Assembly (NCBI RefSeq): GCF_002232035.1
Contig: NZ_NKXR01000001.1
Coordinates: 194,574-258,573 of the forward strand
DNA: 64,000 bases
From: Collinsella sp. TF06-26
Lineage (GTDB): Bacteria; Actinomycetota; Coriobacteriia; Coriobacteriales; Coriobacteriaceae
Direction of reading: 5' to 3'
Numbering within the stretch: the stretch's first letter is position 1; each line of letters opens with the position of its first letter. A program made the translations under genes and the position numbers. Positions 35,068 to 41,949 of the stretch are shown piece after piece. The notes beneath the pieces are model-generated. The model ran no database searches, was not told the DNA's origin, and worked only from the letters and a program-made list of their open reading frames with translations.

Positions 35068-35108
35068 AAAACCACCACGAAGGGGACAGGCACCTTTGTG
35101 GTGGTTTT
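35068..35108 (+). repeat. GGGGACAGGCACC hairpin repeat, plus-strand copy
   Basis: An 11-bp stem (35068-35078 with 35098-35108) of ACCACC-type sequence encloses a loop with GGGGACAGGCACCTT; T-rich sequence follows, so it may double as the terminator of the glycosyltransferase gene. The near-identical partner lies at 27410-27449 in inverse orientation. Confidence 0.7.
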
Positions 35109-35140
35109 TGCTTTTGAGTGACTGCCACGGGAGGTGTTCA

Positions 35141-35563
35141 ATGGTCTATATTCCCTTTTGGATCTGCGCCTTTGCCGGTGCGGTGATTGATGTCCGTGAA
35201 CGGCGGTTTCCCAACGCGCTTGCCGCCGCATGCGCCGTGGCGGCGTTTGCAGGCGTTTGGCTGGACAGGGGCTTGAATACGGCGCTTGACCACGCCGGTC
35301 CTGCCGTTATCGTGTACCTTTCCCTTGTGCTGACCGAGTCGCTTTGGCGGCGTTTCCGCCAGGCCCCCGGCATCGGCATGGGGGATGCCAAGGCGCTTTT
35401 CGCGCTTTGCACGCTCGACCCTCTGGGCGGCATCGTGGCATTTGCCGTTGCGCTCCTGGTCCTGGCCCTCTCCTGCCTCTTCACAAAATCGCGCTCCCTG
35501 CCATTGCTCCCGTTTTTGGTGCCGATATTTGCCATAATCGAGGTCGTGGGCTGGACATTGTAA
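35141..35563 (+). CDS. Type IV prepilin peptidase-like protein (A24 family)
   Basis: A 140-residue membrane protein with four or five hydrophobic segments and the two catalytic aspartates of A24 peptidases: AVIDVRERRFPN (first Asp followed by the R-x-x-x-x-P-N motif) and GIGMGDAKAL (GxGD). It lacks the N-terminal cysteine-rich methylase part, so it is the short, peptidase-only form. It would process type IV or Flp/Tad pilin-like leaders, but no pilus gene is in this window. GGGAGGTG precedes ATG 35141. Confidence 0.8.
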   Translation: MVYIPFWICAFAGAVIDVRERRFPNALAAACAVAAFAGVWLDRGLNTALDHAGPAVIVYLSLVLTESLWRRFRQAPGIGMGDAKALFALCTLDPLGGIVAFAVALLVLALSCLFTKSRSLPLLPFLVPIFAIIEVVGWTL

Positions 35564-35594
35564 CCGATTGCGCATCCTTTTTAAGGAGCATGCC

Positions 35595-36842
35595 ATGGCA
35601 ACTAATCAAGAAACGGCCGTCATTAAGGCGCGCATGGACCGTATTCCCTCGGCGTTGTCGCCCGAACTTTTCGAGCGCATTGCCACCGATCGTGCTTCGG
35701 GCTATGTTAACCCGTATCGTTGCAACGACGATCAGGTCATTCGTCGTATTGATCGCGCCTCCGACAAAGGCACGCTTATGCGTCCGGCGTTTATGCGCGA
35801 TACCGAAAAGATACTTCATCTTCCGGCGTACACTCGTTATGCAGGCAAAACGCAGGTCTTTAGCTTCCGTAGCAATGACGATCTGTCACGCCGCGGTTTG
35901 CACGTGCAGCTTGTCTCCCGCATTGCGCGCGATATCGGCCGCGCCCTGGGCCTCAACTGCGATTTGATCGAGGCGATTGGCCTGGGCCACGATTTGGGCC
36001 ACACGCCCTTTGGCCATGCCGGCGAGCGTTTCCTCAACGATATCTATCACGAGCGTACGGGTCGTTATTTTTTCCATAACGTGCAGTCCGTCCGCGTGCT
36101 CGACGCGCTGTACGGCCGCAACGTGTCGCTCCAGACGCTCGACGGCGTGCTGTGCCATAACGGCGAGTACGAGCAGCGTGTCTTTGAACTCTCGGACATG
36201 GCGTCGTTTGACCAGTTCGACCGTACCGTCGAGGACTGCATCGCCACGGGCTATGGCGCGATCGAGCACCTGCGCCCCATGACCCTCGAGGGCTGTGTGG
36301 TGCGTATCTCGGATATCCTCGCCTACGTCGGTCGTGATCGTCAGGACGCCATTGCGGCGGGCCTGCTGTCGCCCGACGCTTTTGACGATGGTCGGGGCGG
36401 CGCCTATAACAGCTGGATTCTCACGCACGCTTCCATCGATATCGTTGAGCATAGCTATGGCAAACCGCGTATCGAGATGAGCGAGGACCTGTTTGAGGAG
36501 ATCCGCCGGGCGAAGCGCGAGAACTACGAGAAGATCTATAGCAAGGGCGGTATCGAAGGCGATTCCGAGGCAGAGTTGCGTGAGGCCTTCGAAAAGCTCT
36601 ACGACCGTTGCCTGCAGGATCTAAATAAAGGCGACGAGTCCTCTTACATCTTTAAGCATCATGTTTCGCGCATTGAGCAGCAGCTTTCCTACTACGATCG
36701 CACCTATGCTTGGCAGGACGACAAGGATCAGGCCGTCGTCGATTACATCGCAAGCATGACGGATGGTTATTTCTGCGAGCTGACGAGCAAATTGTTCCCA
36801 GGTCTAAAGTTTCCGCACCGCACCTATATTAACGAACGGTAG
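35595..36842 (+). CDS. dgt: Deoxyguanosinetriphosphate triphosphohydrolase-like HD protein
   Basis: A 415-residue HD-domain dNTPase, which splits dGTP or other dNTPs to nucleoside and tripolyphosphate. The HD metal site is seen as RRGLHVQLVSRIA (His) and GLGHDLGHTPFGHAGE (His-Asp), with VLCHNGEYE downstream. The start MATNQETAVI is at 35595 with AAGGAG 6 bp upstream. It fits the dGTPase-like family often found beside DNA replication genes in Actinobacteria. The next gene, rarA, also deals with replication. Confidence 0.88.
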   Translation: MATNQETAVIKARMDRIPSALSPELFERIATDRASGYVNPYRCNDDQVIRRIDRASDKGTLMRPAFMRDTEKILHLPAYTRYAGKTQVFSFRSNDDLSRRGLHVQLVSRIARDIGRALGLNCDLIEAIGLGHDLGHTPFGHAGERFLNDIYHERTGRYFFHNVQSVRVLDALYGRNVSLQTLDGVLCHNGEYEQRVFELSDMASFDQFDRTVEDCIATGYGAIEHLRPMTLEGCVVRISDILAYVGRDRQDAIAAGLLSPDAFDDGRGGAYNSWILTHASIDIVEHSYGKPRIEMSEDLFEEIRRAKRENYEKIYSKGGIEGDSEAELREAFEKLYDRCLQDLNKGDESSYIFKHHVSRIEQQLSYYDRTYAWQDDKDQAVVDYIASMTDGYFCELTSKLFPGLKFPHRTYINER

Positions 36843-36902
36843 TTCGTATCCTTTCGGTATACTGTTGGTCAACAACGATTTTGATTAATGCACGGGATGG
36901 CT

Positions 36903-38252
36903 ATGGACGACCTTTTTTCTGCTTCGACGCGCGAGCGCTCCTTTAAAAATGCGCCGCTTGCGGTGCGTATGCGCCCCAATTCGCTCGACGAGTATGTGGG
37001 TCAGCAAAAGGCCGTCGGTAAGGGCTCGTGGCTGCGCGCCGCGATTGAGCATGACGTGCTGTCGAGCGTGATTCTTTACGGCCCGGCTGGCACGGGCAAG
37101 ACGACGCTGGCCCACATTATCGCCAACCATACCAAGAGCGAGTTTGTCGAGGTCAGCGCCGTGACGGGCACTGTGAAGGACCTGCGCCGCGTAATCGATG
37201 AGGCTAAGACCCGTCTGAACACCTACGACCGCCGCACCATTCTGTTTATCGATGAGATCCATCGCTTTTCGAAGTCGCAGCAAGATGCCCTGCTGCATGC
37301 GGTCGAGAACCGCACCGTCATTATGATTGGCGCCACGACGGAAAACCCGTACTTTGAGGTCAACTCGGCATTGCTCTCGCGTGGGCGTGTGGTAGAGCTT
37401 GAGCACCTGAAGGACGAGGATATCGCCATGCTCATTGAGCGTGCGCTCGAGGCGCCGCAGGGTTTAAACGGTAAGTTCTCGGCCGATGAGGATACAGTCA
37501 AGACCATTTGCACGCTGGCCGCGGGTGATGCGCGCTCGGCGCTCACGACGCTCGAGCTTGCGAGTGAGATTGCCGTTACGCGTCCCGATACTGAGGGAAC
37601 GCCAGCGCCGGCGGCGGGGGAACGCTATCCCATTACCGTGGATGACGTGAAGATCGCCAATCCGCGTCGTGGGTTTTCGTATGACAAAAACGGTGATATG
37701 CACTACGACATTATTAGCGCGTTCATCAAGTCCATGCGAGGCAGCGATCCCGATGCCACCATTTATTGGCTTGCGCGCATGATCGATGCGGGGGAGGATC
37801 CCAAGTTTATCGCTCGCCGCATTATGATTCAGGCTTCCGAGGATGTTGGCAACGCCGACCCGCAGGCGCTTTTGGTGGCACATGCCGCATTTAAATCTGC
37901 CGAGGTCATTGGCTATCCCGAGTGCCGAATTAACCTGGCTCAGGCTGCACTCTATGTGTGCTTGGCGCCTAAATCCAACGCGTGCGAGGCTTCGATCGAT
38001 GCGGCGCTGGCCGATATCCACAGCAGTGGTCTTCGCGAGGTGCCCAGCTACCTGCGCGATCGTCACCGTCCCGGCAGCGACGAGTACGGTGTATACAAGT
38101 ACCCGCACGATTATCCCGAAGGCTGGGTCGATCAGCGCTATTTGCCCGAGGGGTTGGAGCGCGGCGCGTTCTGGCAGCCTGCCGGCCGCGGTTGGGAAGA
38201 GTGGCGTGTGGAGCAAAGCGAGCGCGACCGTAGCGGCAACGCTCCCAAGTAG
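36903..38252 (+). CDS. rarA: Replication-associated recombination protein A (RarA/MgsA)
   Basis: AAA+ ATPase related to clamp loaders that acts at stalled forks. The product (449 residues from ATG 36903) has RPNSLDEYVGQQ, Walker A GPAGTGKTT, Walker B LFIDEIHRF, a sensor 1 GATTENPYF and the family's tetramer domain (HYDIISAFIKSMRGSDPDAT, LARMIDAGEDPKFI). Three in-frame ATGs (36888, 36897, 36903) crowd the start and none has a strong ribosome site, so the N-terminus is uncertain by five residues. There is an Ala/Pro insertion after the lid. Confidence 0.93.
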   Translation: MDDLFSASTRERSFKNAPLAVRMRPNSLDEYVGQQKAVGKGSWLRAAIEHDVLSSVILYGPAGTGKTTLAHIIANHTKSEFVEVSAVTGTVKDLRRVIDEAKTRLNTYDRRTILFIDEIHRFSKSQQDALLHAVENRTVIMIGATTENPYFEVNSALLSRGRVVELEHLKDEDIAMLIERALEAPQGLNGKFSADEDTVKTICTLAAGDARSALTTLELASEIAVTRPDTEGTPAPAAGERYPITVDDVKIANPRRGFSYDKNGDMHYDIISAFIKSMRGSDPDATIYWLARMIDAGEDPKFIARRIMIQASEDVGNADPQALLVAHAAFKSAEVIGYPECRINLAQAALYVCLAPKSNACEASIDAALADIHSSGLREVPSYLRDRHRPGSDEYGVYKYPHDYPEGWVDQRYLPEGLERGAFWQPAGRGWEEWRVEQSERDRSGNAPK

Positions 38253-38347
38253 GCCATTGGCGCCTCGCGCATTCCCTTTGGGTATCTTTGCCCTTCTTTG
38301 GGGTACCATGAAAAACGTCTGTATTTCGATTCCTTCGGGAGGCTTGT

Positions 38348-38935
38348 ATGAGTCCCATTCAAATCGCCCTGCTGGTGCTCGCCATTGCCGGCGTGTGGGC
38401 CGTCGTTGAGCTTGCACTCACACTGCGCAAGACCCGCACCGTCGTCGACTCGCTCGACAAGACGGTGAGTGACCTCAATAATACGCTCGCCGAGGCACAG
38501 CCCGTGGTGGCAAAGCTCGATGGCGCCGTTGACGAGCTTACGCCGGCACTTGCCCAGATGGAGCCGCTCCTCAAGTCGAGCAAGACTGCCGTTGACGCCC
38601 TGACGTCTAACCTCGTTGAGGTTGAGGCGGTCGTTCGCGACATCTCCGAGGTCACGGGCAGCGTGGCCGAGGCCAGCAATGCCGTATCGAGCGTGACTGA
38701 TTCTGCTGCTGGCGCCGTGCAGAAGCTCTTCAATAAGGTGAAGGCTCCTGCAGCCGACGCCGATCGCAAGCTCGCCGCTGCCGCCGCCGAGGCCGAGCAG
38801 CCTACTGAGCGCGTTCTGATTGGCGATGACGATGCCGCTGCTGACGACGATGATGTTCAGAAGCCCGCAGCCAAGCCTGCTCAGTATTACACCTATACGC
38901 CTGCCGAGACCTCCGAGGAGTCCTGCGATGAGTAG
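38348..38935 (+). CDS. DUF948-like membrane-anchored coiled-coil protein
   Basis: A 195-residue protein with an N-terminal membrane helix (about 5-23), a long Ala/Val/Thr-rich amphipathic helix (about 27-125), and a low-complexity acidic tail with Asp runs. The pattern matches DUF948 proteins (general stress, YtxG-like in Bacillus). It overlaps the start of the anti-sigma-like gene by 8 bp, so it is translated with the sigma-B module. A role in stress sensing or in tethering the module to the membrane is inference only. Confidence 0.7.
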   Translation: MSPIQIALLVLAIAGVWAVVELALTLRKTRTVVDSLDKTVSDLNNTLAEAQPVVAKLDGAVDELTPALAQMEPLLKSSKTAVDALTSNLVEVEAVVRDISEVTGSVAEASNAVSSVTDSAAGAVQKLFNKVKAPAADADRKLAAAAAEAEQPTERVLIGDDDAAADDDDVQKPAAKPAQYYTYTPAETSEESCDE

Positions 38936-39305
38936 TGAAGCAACCTGCCCCATCACGCTGAGCGTTGCCGGTGATCCTCGTCTCGCGCGCTTGGTGCGCA
39001 TGACGGCCGCCAACGTCGGCGCCCTGTGCTCTATGTCCGTCGATCGCATCGAGGATATCCGCATGGCTGCCGAGGAAGCCTTCATCTTTGGGTGCACCGC
39101 GGTCGACTGCGACGACATCACGATCAATTTCGATGTGGACGAATCTCACGTCGGCATGACCTTTACCTTTGGGGAACAGGCCACCGTCGACGAGGATGAC
39201 CAGGCTACTGTGTATGCCGAGCTCATTCTTGCAAGCGTGTGCGATTCCTACGAAAAGACTGCGGCGCCCCTAACGCTTTCCCTCGACCTCAAGGCGGATA
39301 TCTAA
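38928..39305 (+). CDS. Degenerate anti-sigma factor (RsbW/SpoIIAB-like)
   Basis: A 125-residue protein whose position (overlapping the gene before it, 1 bp before a sigma-B-type gene) and the DIRMAAEEA helix match the HATPase anti-sigma kinases RsbW and SpoIIAB. The ATP-binding elements are not there: the Asn of the N box (normally EACTNA) is replaced in EEAFIFGC, and neither a DxGxG nor a G-x-G-L box is visible. It may still bind the sigma factor but probably cannot phosphorylate an RsbV partner. Hypothetical beyond that. Confidence 0.65.
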   Translation: MSSEATCPITLSVAGDPRLARLVRMTAANVGALCSMSVDRIEDIRMAAEEAFIFGCTAVDCDDITINFDVDESHVGMTFTFGEQATVDEDDQATVYAELILASVCDSYEKTAAPLTLSLDLKADI

Positions 39306-39306
39306 T

Positions 39307-40098
39307 ATGACCGAACGTTCCCGGAGCGGCAAGACCGCTTGGGACAAGGAGAAAACCCGCGAGCTGTTTCGTCGTTATAAGGAGACCGGTGATCCGGATG
39401 CCCGCGAGCAGCTCGTCATGTCCCATATGAATCTGGTAAGGTTTCTTGCCAACAAATTCAAGAACCGCGGCGAGCCGCTCGATGACCTTTTGCAGGTCGG
39501 CTATCTGGGCCTGCTCAAGGCTATCGACCGCTTTGACCCTGAGCGCGGGCTCGAGTTCACGACGTTTGCCACGCCCACCATCTTGGGCGAGATTAAGCGC
39601 CACTTCCGCGACAAGGGCTGGAGTGTGCGCGTGCCGCGTCGTCTGCAGGAGCTCTCGGCCAAGGTCAACCAGGCTACCGATAAGCTCACCAACGAGCTGC
39701 AGCGTTCGCCCAAGGTTGAGGAAATCGCCGATTACCTGGACGTGACCGTCGACGAGGTGCTCGAAGCCATGGAGTCGTCCTCGGCCTACACCTCGGTGCC
39801 CATCGAGGCCCCCGGTGCGTCCGATTCCGATGATGCGCCTTCGATTCTCGATCGCTATGCCGACGACGACAACGAGCTCGACTTTACCGATGACCGCCTG
39901 GTAATCGAGGAAGCCATCCGCGATTTCTCGCCGCGCGAGCGCGAGGTTATCGAGCTGCGCTTCGTTAAGGGCATGACCCAGATCGAGATTGCCAAGAAGC
40001 TTGGCATCTCGCAGGTGCAGGTCTCGCGCCTGCTGCGCCGTACCCTTAAGAAGATTCAAGATAAGATTGACCCCGACGGAGTGATGATTCGTTCATGA
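39307..40098 (+). CDS. sigB: Alternative sigma factor, SigB/SigF/SigG type
   Basis: A 263-residue group 3 sigma factor. Region 2 is clear (HMNLVRFLANKF, DLLQVGYLGLLKAIDRFDPERG, FTTFATPTILGEIKRHFRDKGW), followed by the VRVPRRLQEL motif typical of the SigB/SigF subfamily, region 3 and region 4 (FVKGMTQIEIAKKLGISQVQVSRLLRR). It controls general stress or developmental genes in relatives; the regulon here is unknown. Directly preceded by its likely anti-sigma gene and overlapping the permease gene by 4 bp. Confidence 0.92.
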   Translation: MTERSRSGKTAWDKEKTRELFRRYKETGDPDAREQLVMSHMNLVRFLANKFKNRGEPLDDLLQVGYLGLLKAIDRFDPERGLEFTTFATPTILGEIKRHFRDKGWSVRVPRRLQELSAKVNQATDKLTNELQRSPKVEEIADYLDVTVDEVLEAMESSSAYTSVPIEAPGASDSDDAPSILDRYADDDNELDFTDDRLVIEEAIRDFSPREREVIELRFVKGMTQIEIAKKLGISQVQVSRLLRRTLKKIQDKIDPDGVMIRS

Positions 40099-41507
40099 GT
40101 GAGCACCCCCAACAAATCGACCGCACGCTTCGCGATACCCGCATTCTGACGCTGCGCATTTGGGGCGTCGTCGGCTGCATTGTCATCGCTGCCGTCATCT
40201 TTAACCTTATGGGCATCCTGGCACCGGTCATCGAGTTTCTCGCTGTCGGTTCCATCATCGCTTTTGTGATGTCTCCGATCACCAACTGGCTCGAGCATCA
40301 TGGCGTCGGACGTGGCCTCGGTTCGCTCATCGCACTCATTGTGGTTGTTGCCGTGCTCGTCGGCGTCGTCTGCATCCTATCGCCTATTTTGCTCGGTCAA
40401 ATCATGGAAGTTCTGAGCCGCCTGCCCGAGCAGCTTCGTGTTGCGGGTGGCGATCTCAACGAGATGCTCTCGCACGCTAAGACGCTCAACAACACGCCGC
40501 TCAAGGAGTATCTGGACGACAATCTTTCTTCGCTGGTTACCGTAGCGTCCAAGTACGTCTCGCAAATCGCTGCTGAGCTCGGCCGCGGTGTGTTCCCGCT
40601 CATTACCAACACGGCCTCGCAGCTGTTCGTCATCTTTCTGGGTCTGGTGCTTGCCTACTGGCTTGCCTGCGATTATCCCCGCATGCACCACGAGGTCTGC
40701 ACCATCATCGGGCAGGAAAAAGAGACCTCGTACCGCTTTATGGTGGCCATCCTTTCGCGTTCGGTCGGCGGCTACATGCGTGGCATGGTCATCACATCGA
40801 TCTGTGGCGGTTTTCTTGCTTTTATTGGTTTTACGATCATCGGCCATCCGTATGCAGCACTCATGGCTATCTTTACCGGCATTATGCACCTGGTTCCGGT
40901 TGTCGGTCCCTGGGTGAGCGCGGCGATCGCCACGGTGCTCGGTTTTATGTTCAGCCCTATGCTGGCGTTATGGACGCTTGTCGTGACCATGGTGGCTCAA
41001 AACGTCACCGATAATGTCATTTCGCCCAAGGTCATGCAGAGCTCGGTGCAGGTACATCCCGTCATGAGCCTTACGGCCCTCGTTATCGGTTCGGCACTCA
41101 TGGGTCCCATCGGCATGGTTATCGCTATTCCGCTGTGCGCGGCCCTCAAGGGCATTTTCGTCTACTACTTTGAGAACGAGACCGGGCGTCAGCTCGTGGC
41201 ATACGATGGCGCCGTGTTTAAGGGCACGCCGTATCGCGATACCGAGGGCAACCCGGTCGCCGCCTACGACGCGCTTGGAGACGATACGTTCATCTATGAG
41301 TCCGAGCTCATCGGCAACGAGACGGCACCCGAGGCCAAGGCTATGCCCAAGCCCGAGCTCGATAATCCCTGGATCAAGCTCTCGGGGCTTCAGCCCGACG
41401 CGACAGGCTTTTTCAAGAACCCCTTCGCCAAGGATGACGATTCCAATACGGACGACGACACCAAAACCGGCATCGACGGCTCCATGGACGATTCGGATTC
41501 CAAATAG
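40095..41507 (+). CDS. AI-2E family transporter (PerM-like)
   Basis: A 470-residue membrane protein with about eight hydrophobic segments and the AI-2E/PerM pattern: paired N-terminal helices, an external loop with QLRVAGGDLNEML, and later HLVPVVGPWVSA and NVTDNVISPKVM. The family includes TqsA and Na+/H+ antiporters, so the substrate is open. The C-terminal 100 residues are a hydrophilic, acidic tail. The start overlaps the sigma factor stop (ATGA), so it probably belongs to the sigma-B operon. Confidence 0.88.
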   Translation: MSEHPQQIDRTLRDTRILTLRIWGVVGCIVIAAVIFNLMGILAPVIEFLAVGSIIAFVMSPITNWLEHHGVGRGLGSLIALIVVVAVLVGVVCILSPILLGQIMEVLSRLPEQLRVAGGDLNEMLSHAKTLNNTPLKEYLDDNLSSLVTVASKYVSQIAAELGRGVFPLITNTASQLFVIFLGLVLAYWLACDYPRMHHEVCTIIGQEKETSYRFMVAILSRSVGGYMRGMVITSICGGFLAFIGFTIIGHPYAALMAIFTGIMHLVPVVGPWVSAAIATVLGFMFSPMLALWTLVVTMVAQNVTDNVISPKVMQSSVQVHPVMSLTALVIGSALMGPIGMVIAIPLCAALKGIFVYYFENETGRQLVAYDGAVFKGTPYRDTEGNPVAAYDALGDDTFIYESELIGNETAPEAKAMPKPELDNPWIKLSGLQPDATGFFKNPFAKDDDSNTDDDTKTGIDGSMDDSDSK

Positions 41508-41513
41508 GCCCTG

Positions 41514-41753
41514 TTAGCGTTTCTTGATGTTGTAAATAACAATAAACGCGATCAAAGCGATTGATAAGGGGCCAGCCACATAGAAAAAGATGGCGTCAAT
41601 TGCGCTTAGGGTGTAATACGCTTTATCGCCAGATGTTACTGCGTACAATGCGTAGCCAAATCTCGGCTGGTTCACATACCAGCTCGAGTAAGCGAAGATT
41701 GCTAAAAGGGCTACCGAGGTTAGTGCATTCACGACAAACCGTTTGCTATTCAT
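41514..41753 (-). CDS. Small two-helix membrane protein, function unknown
   Basis: I do not recognise it. The 79-residue product starts MNSKRFVVN, has two hydrophobic helices (about 8-28 and 48-74), a YxxxQPRFGYALY loop and a basic end. AAGGAG lies 6 bp before the ATG, and a perfect TATAAT on the minus strand (41791-41786) lies upstream, so it is probably a real gene. It is more AT-rich than its neighbours. It is convergent with the AI-2E permease, only 6 bp apart. Confidence 0.6.
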   Translation of the reverse strand: MNSKRFVVNALTSVALLAIFAYSSWYVNQPRFGYALYAVTSGDKAYYTLSAIDAIFFYVAGPLSIALIAFIVIYNIKKR

Positions 41754-41847
41754 CGATCGCTCCTTCCGGACGATTCTTATATGCAATTATACCGAAATCA
41801 TTTTTTTCAAAGTATTTGACAGACCTAAATAACGTGCACTTTCGCTG

Positions 41848-41877
41848 GAGGGTCGCCGTTTGGCGGCCCTCTTTTTT
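41848..41877 (+). terminator. Strong plus-strand terminator upstream of alaS
   Basis: A 10-bp stem (41848-41857 with 41862-41871, one T-G pair), a GTTT loop, then six T. No plus-strand gene ends nearby; the closest is the AI-2E permease 340 bp upstream, beyond the opposing small gene. Confidence 0.8.
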
Positions 41878-41903
41878 GCACAGGCGCGGTGGGATGGTAA
41901 TAT
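41876..41903 (+). promoter_or_regulatory. Promoter of alaS
   Basis: TTGCAC (41876-41881) and TAATAT (41898-41903) are 16 bp apart. The start would be about 40 bp before the alaS ATG. The -35 box overlaps the T run of the terminator. Confidence 0.55.
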
Positions 41904-41949
41904 CGTTACGTTTGAACTGTTTCGATGTGAAACCGAGGAGATTCCCTCT

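Noticed and set aside
41848-41948. T-box or other amino-acid leader before alaS
   Set aside because: The gap between the likely promoter and the start codon is only about 40 nt, with no specifier or T-box motif; the hairpin lies upstream of the promoter.
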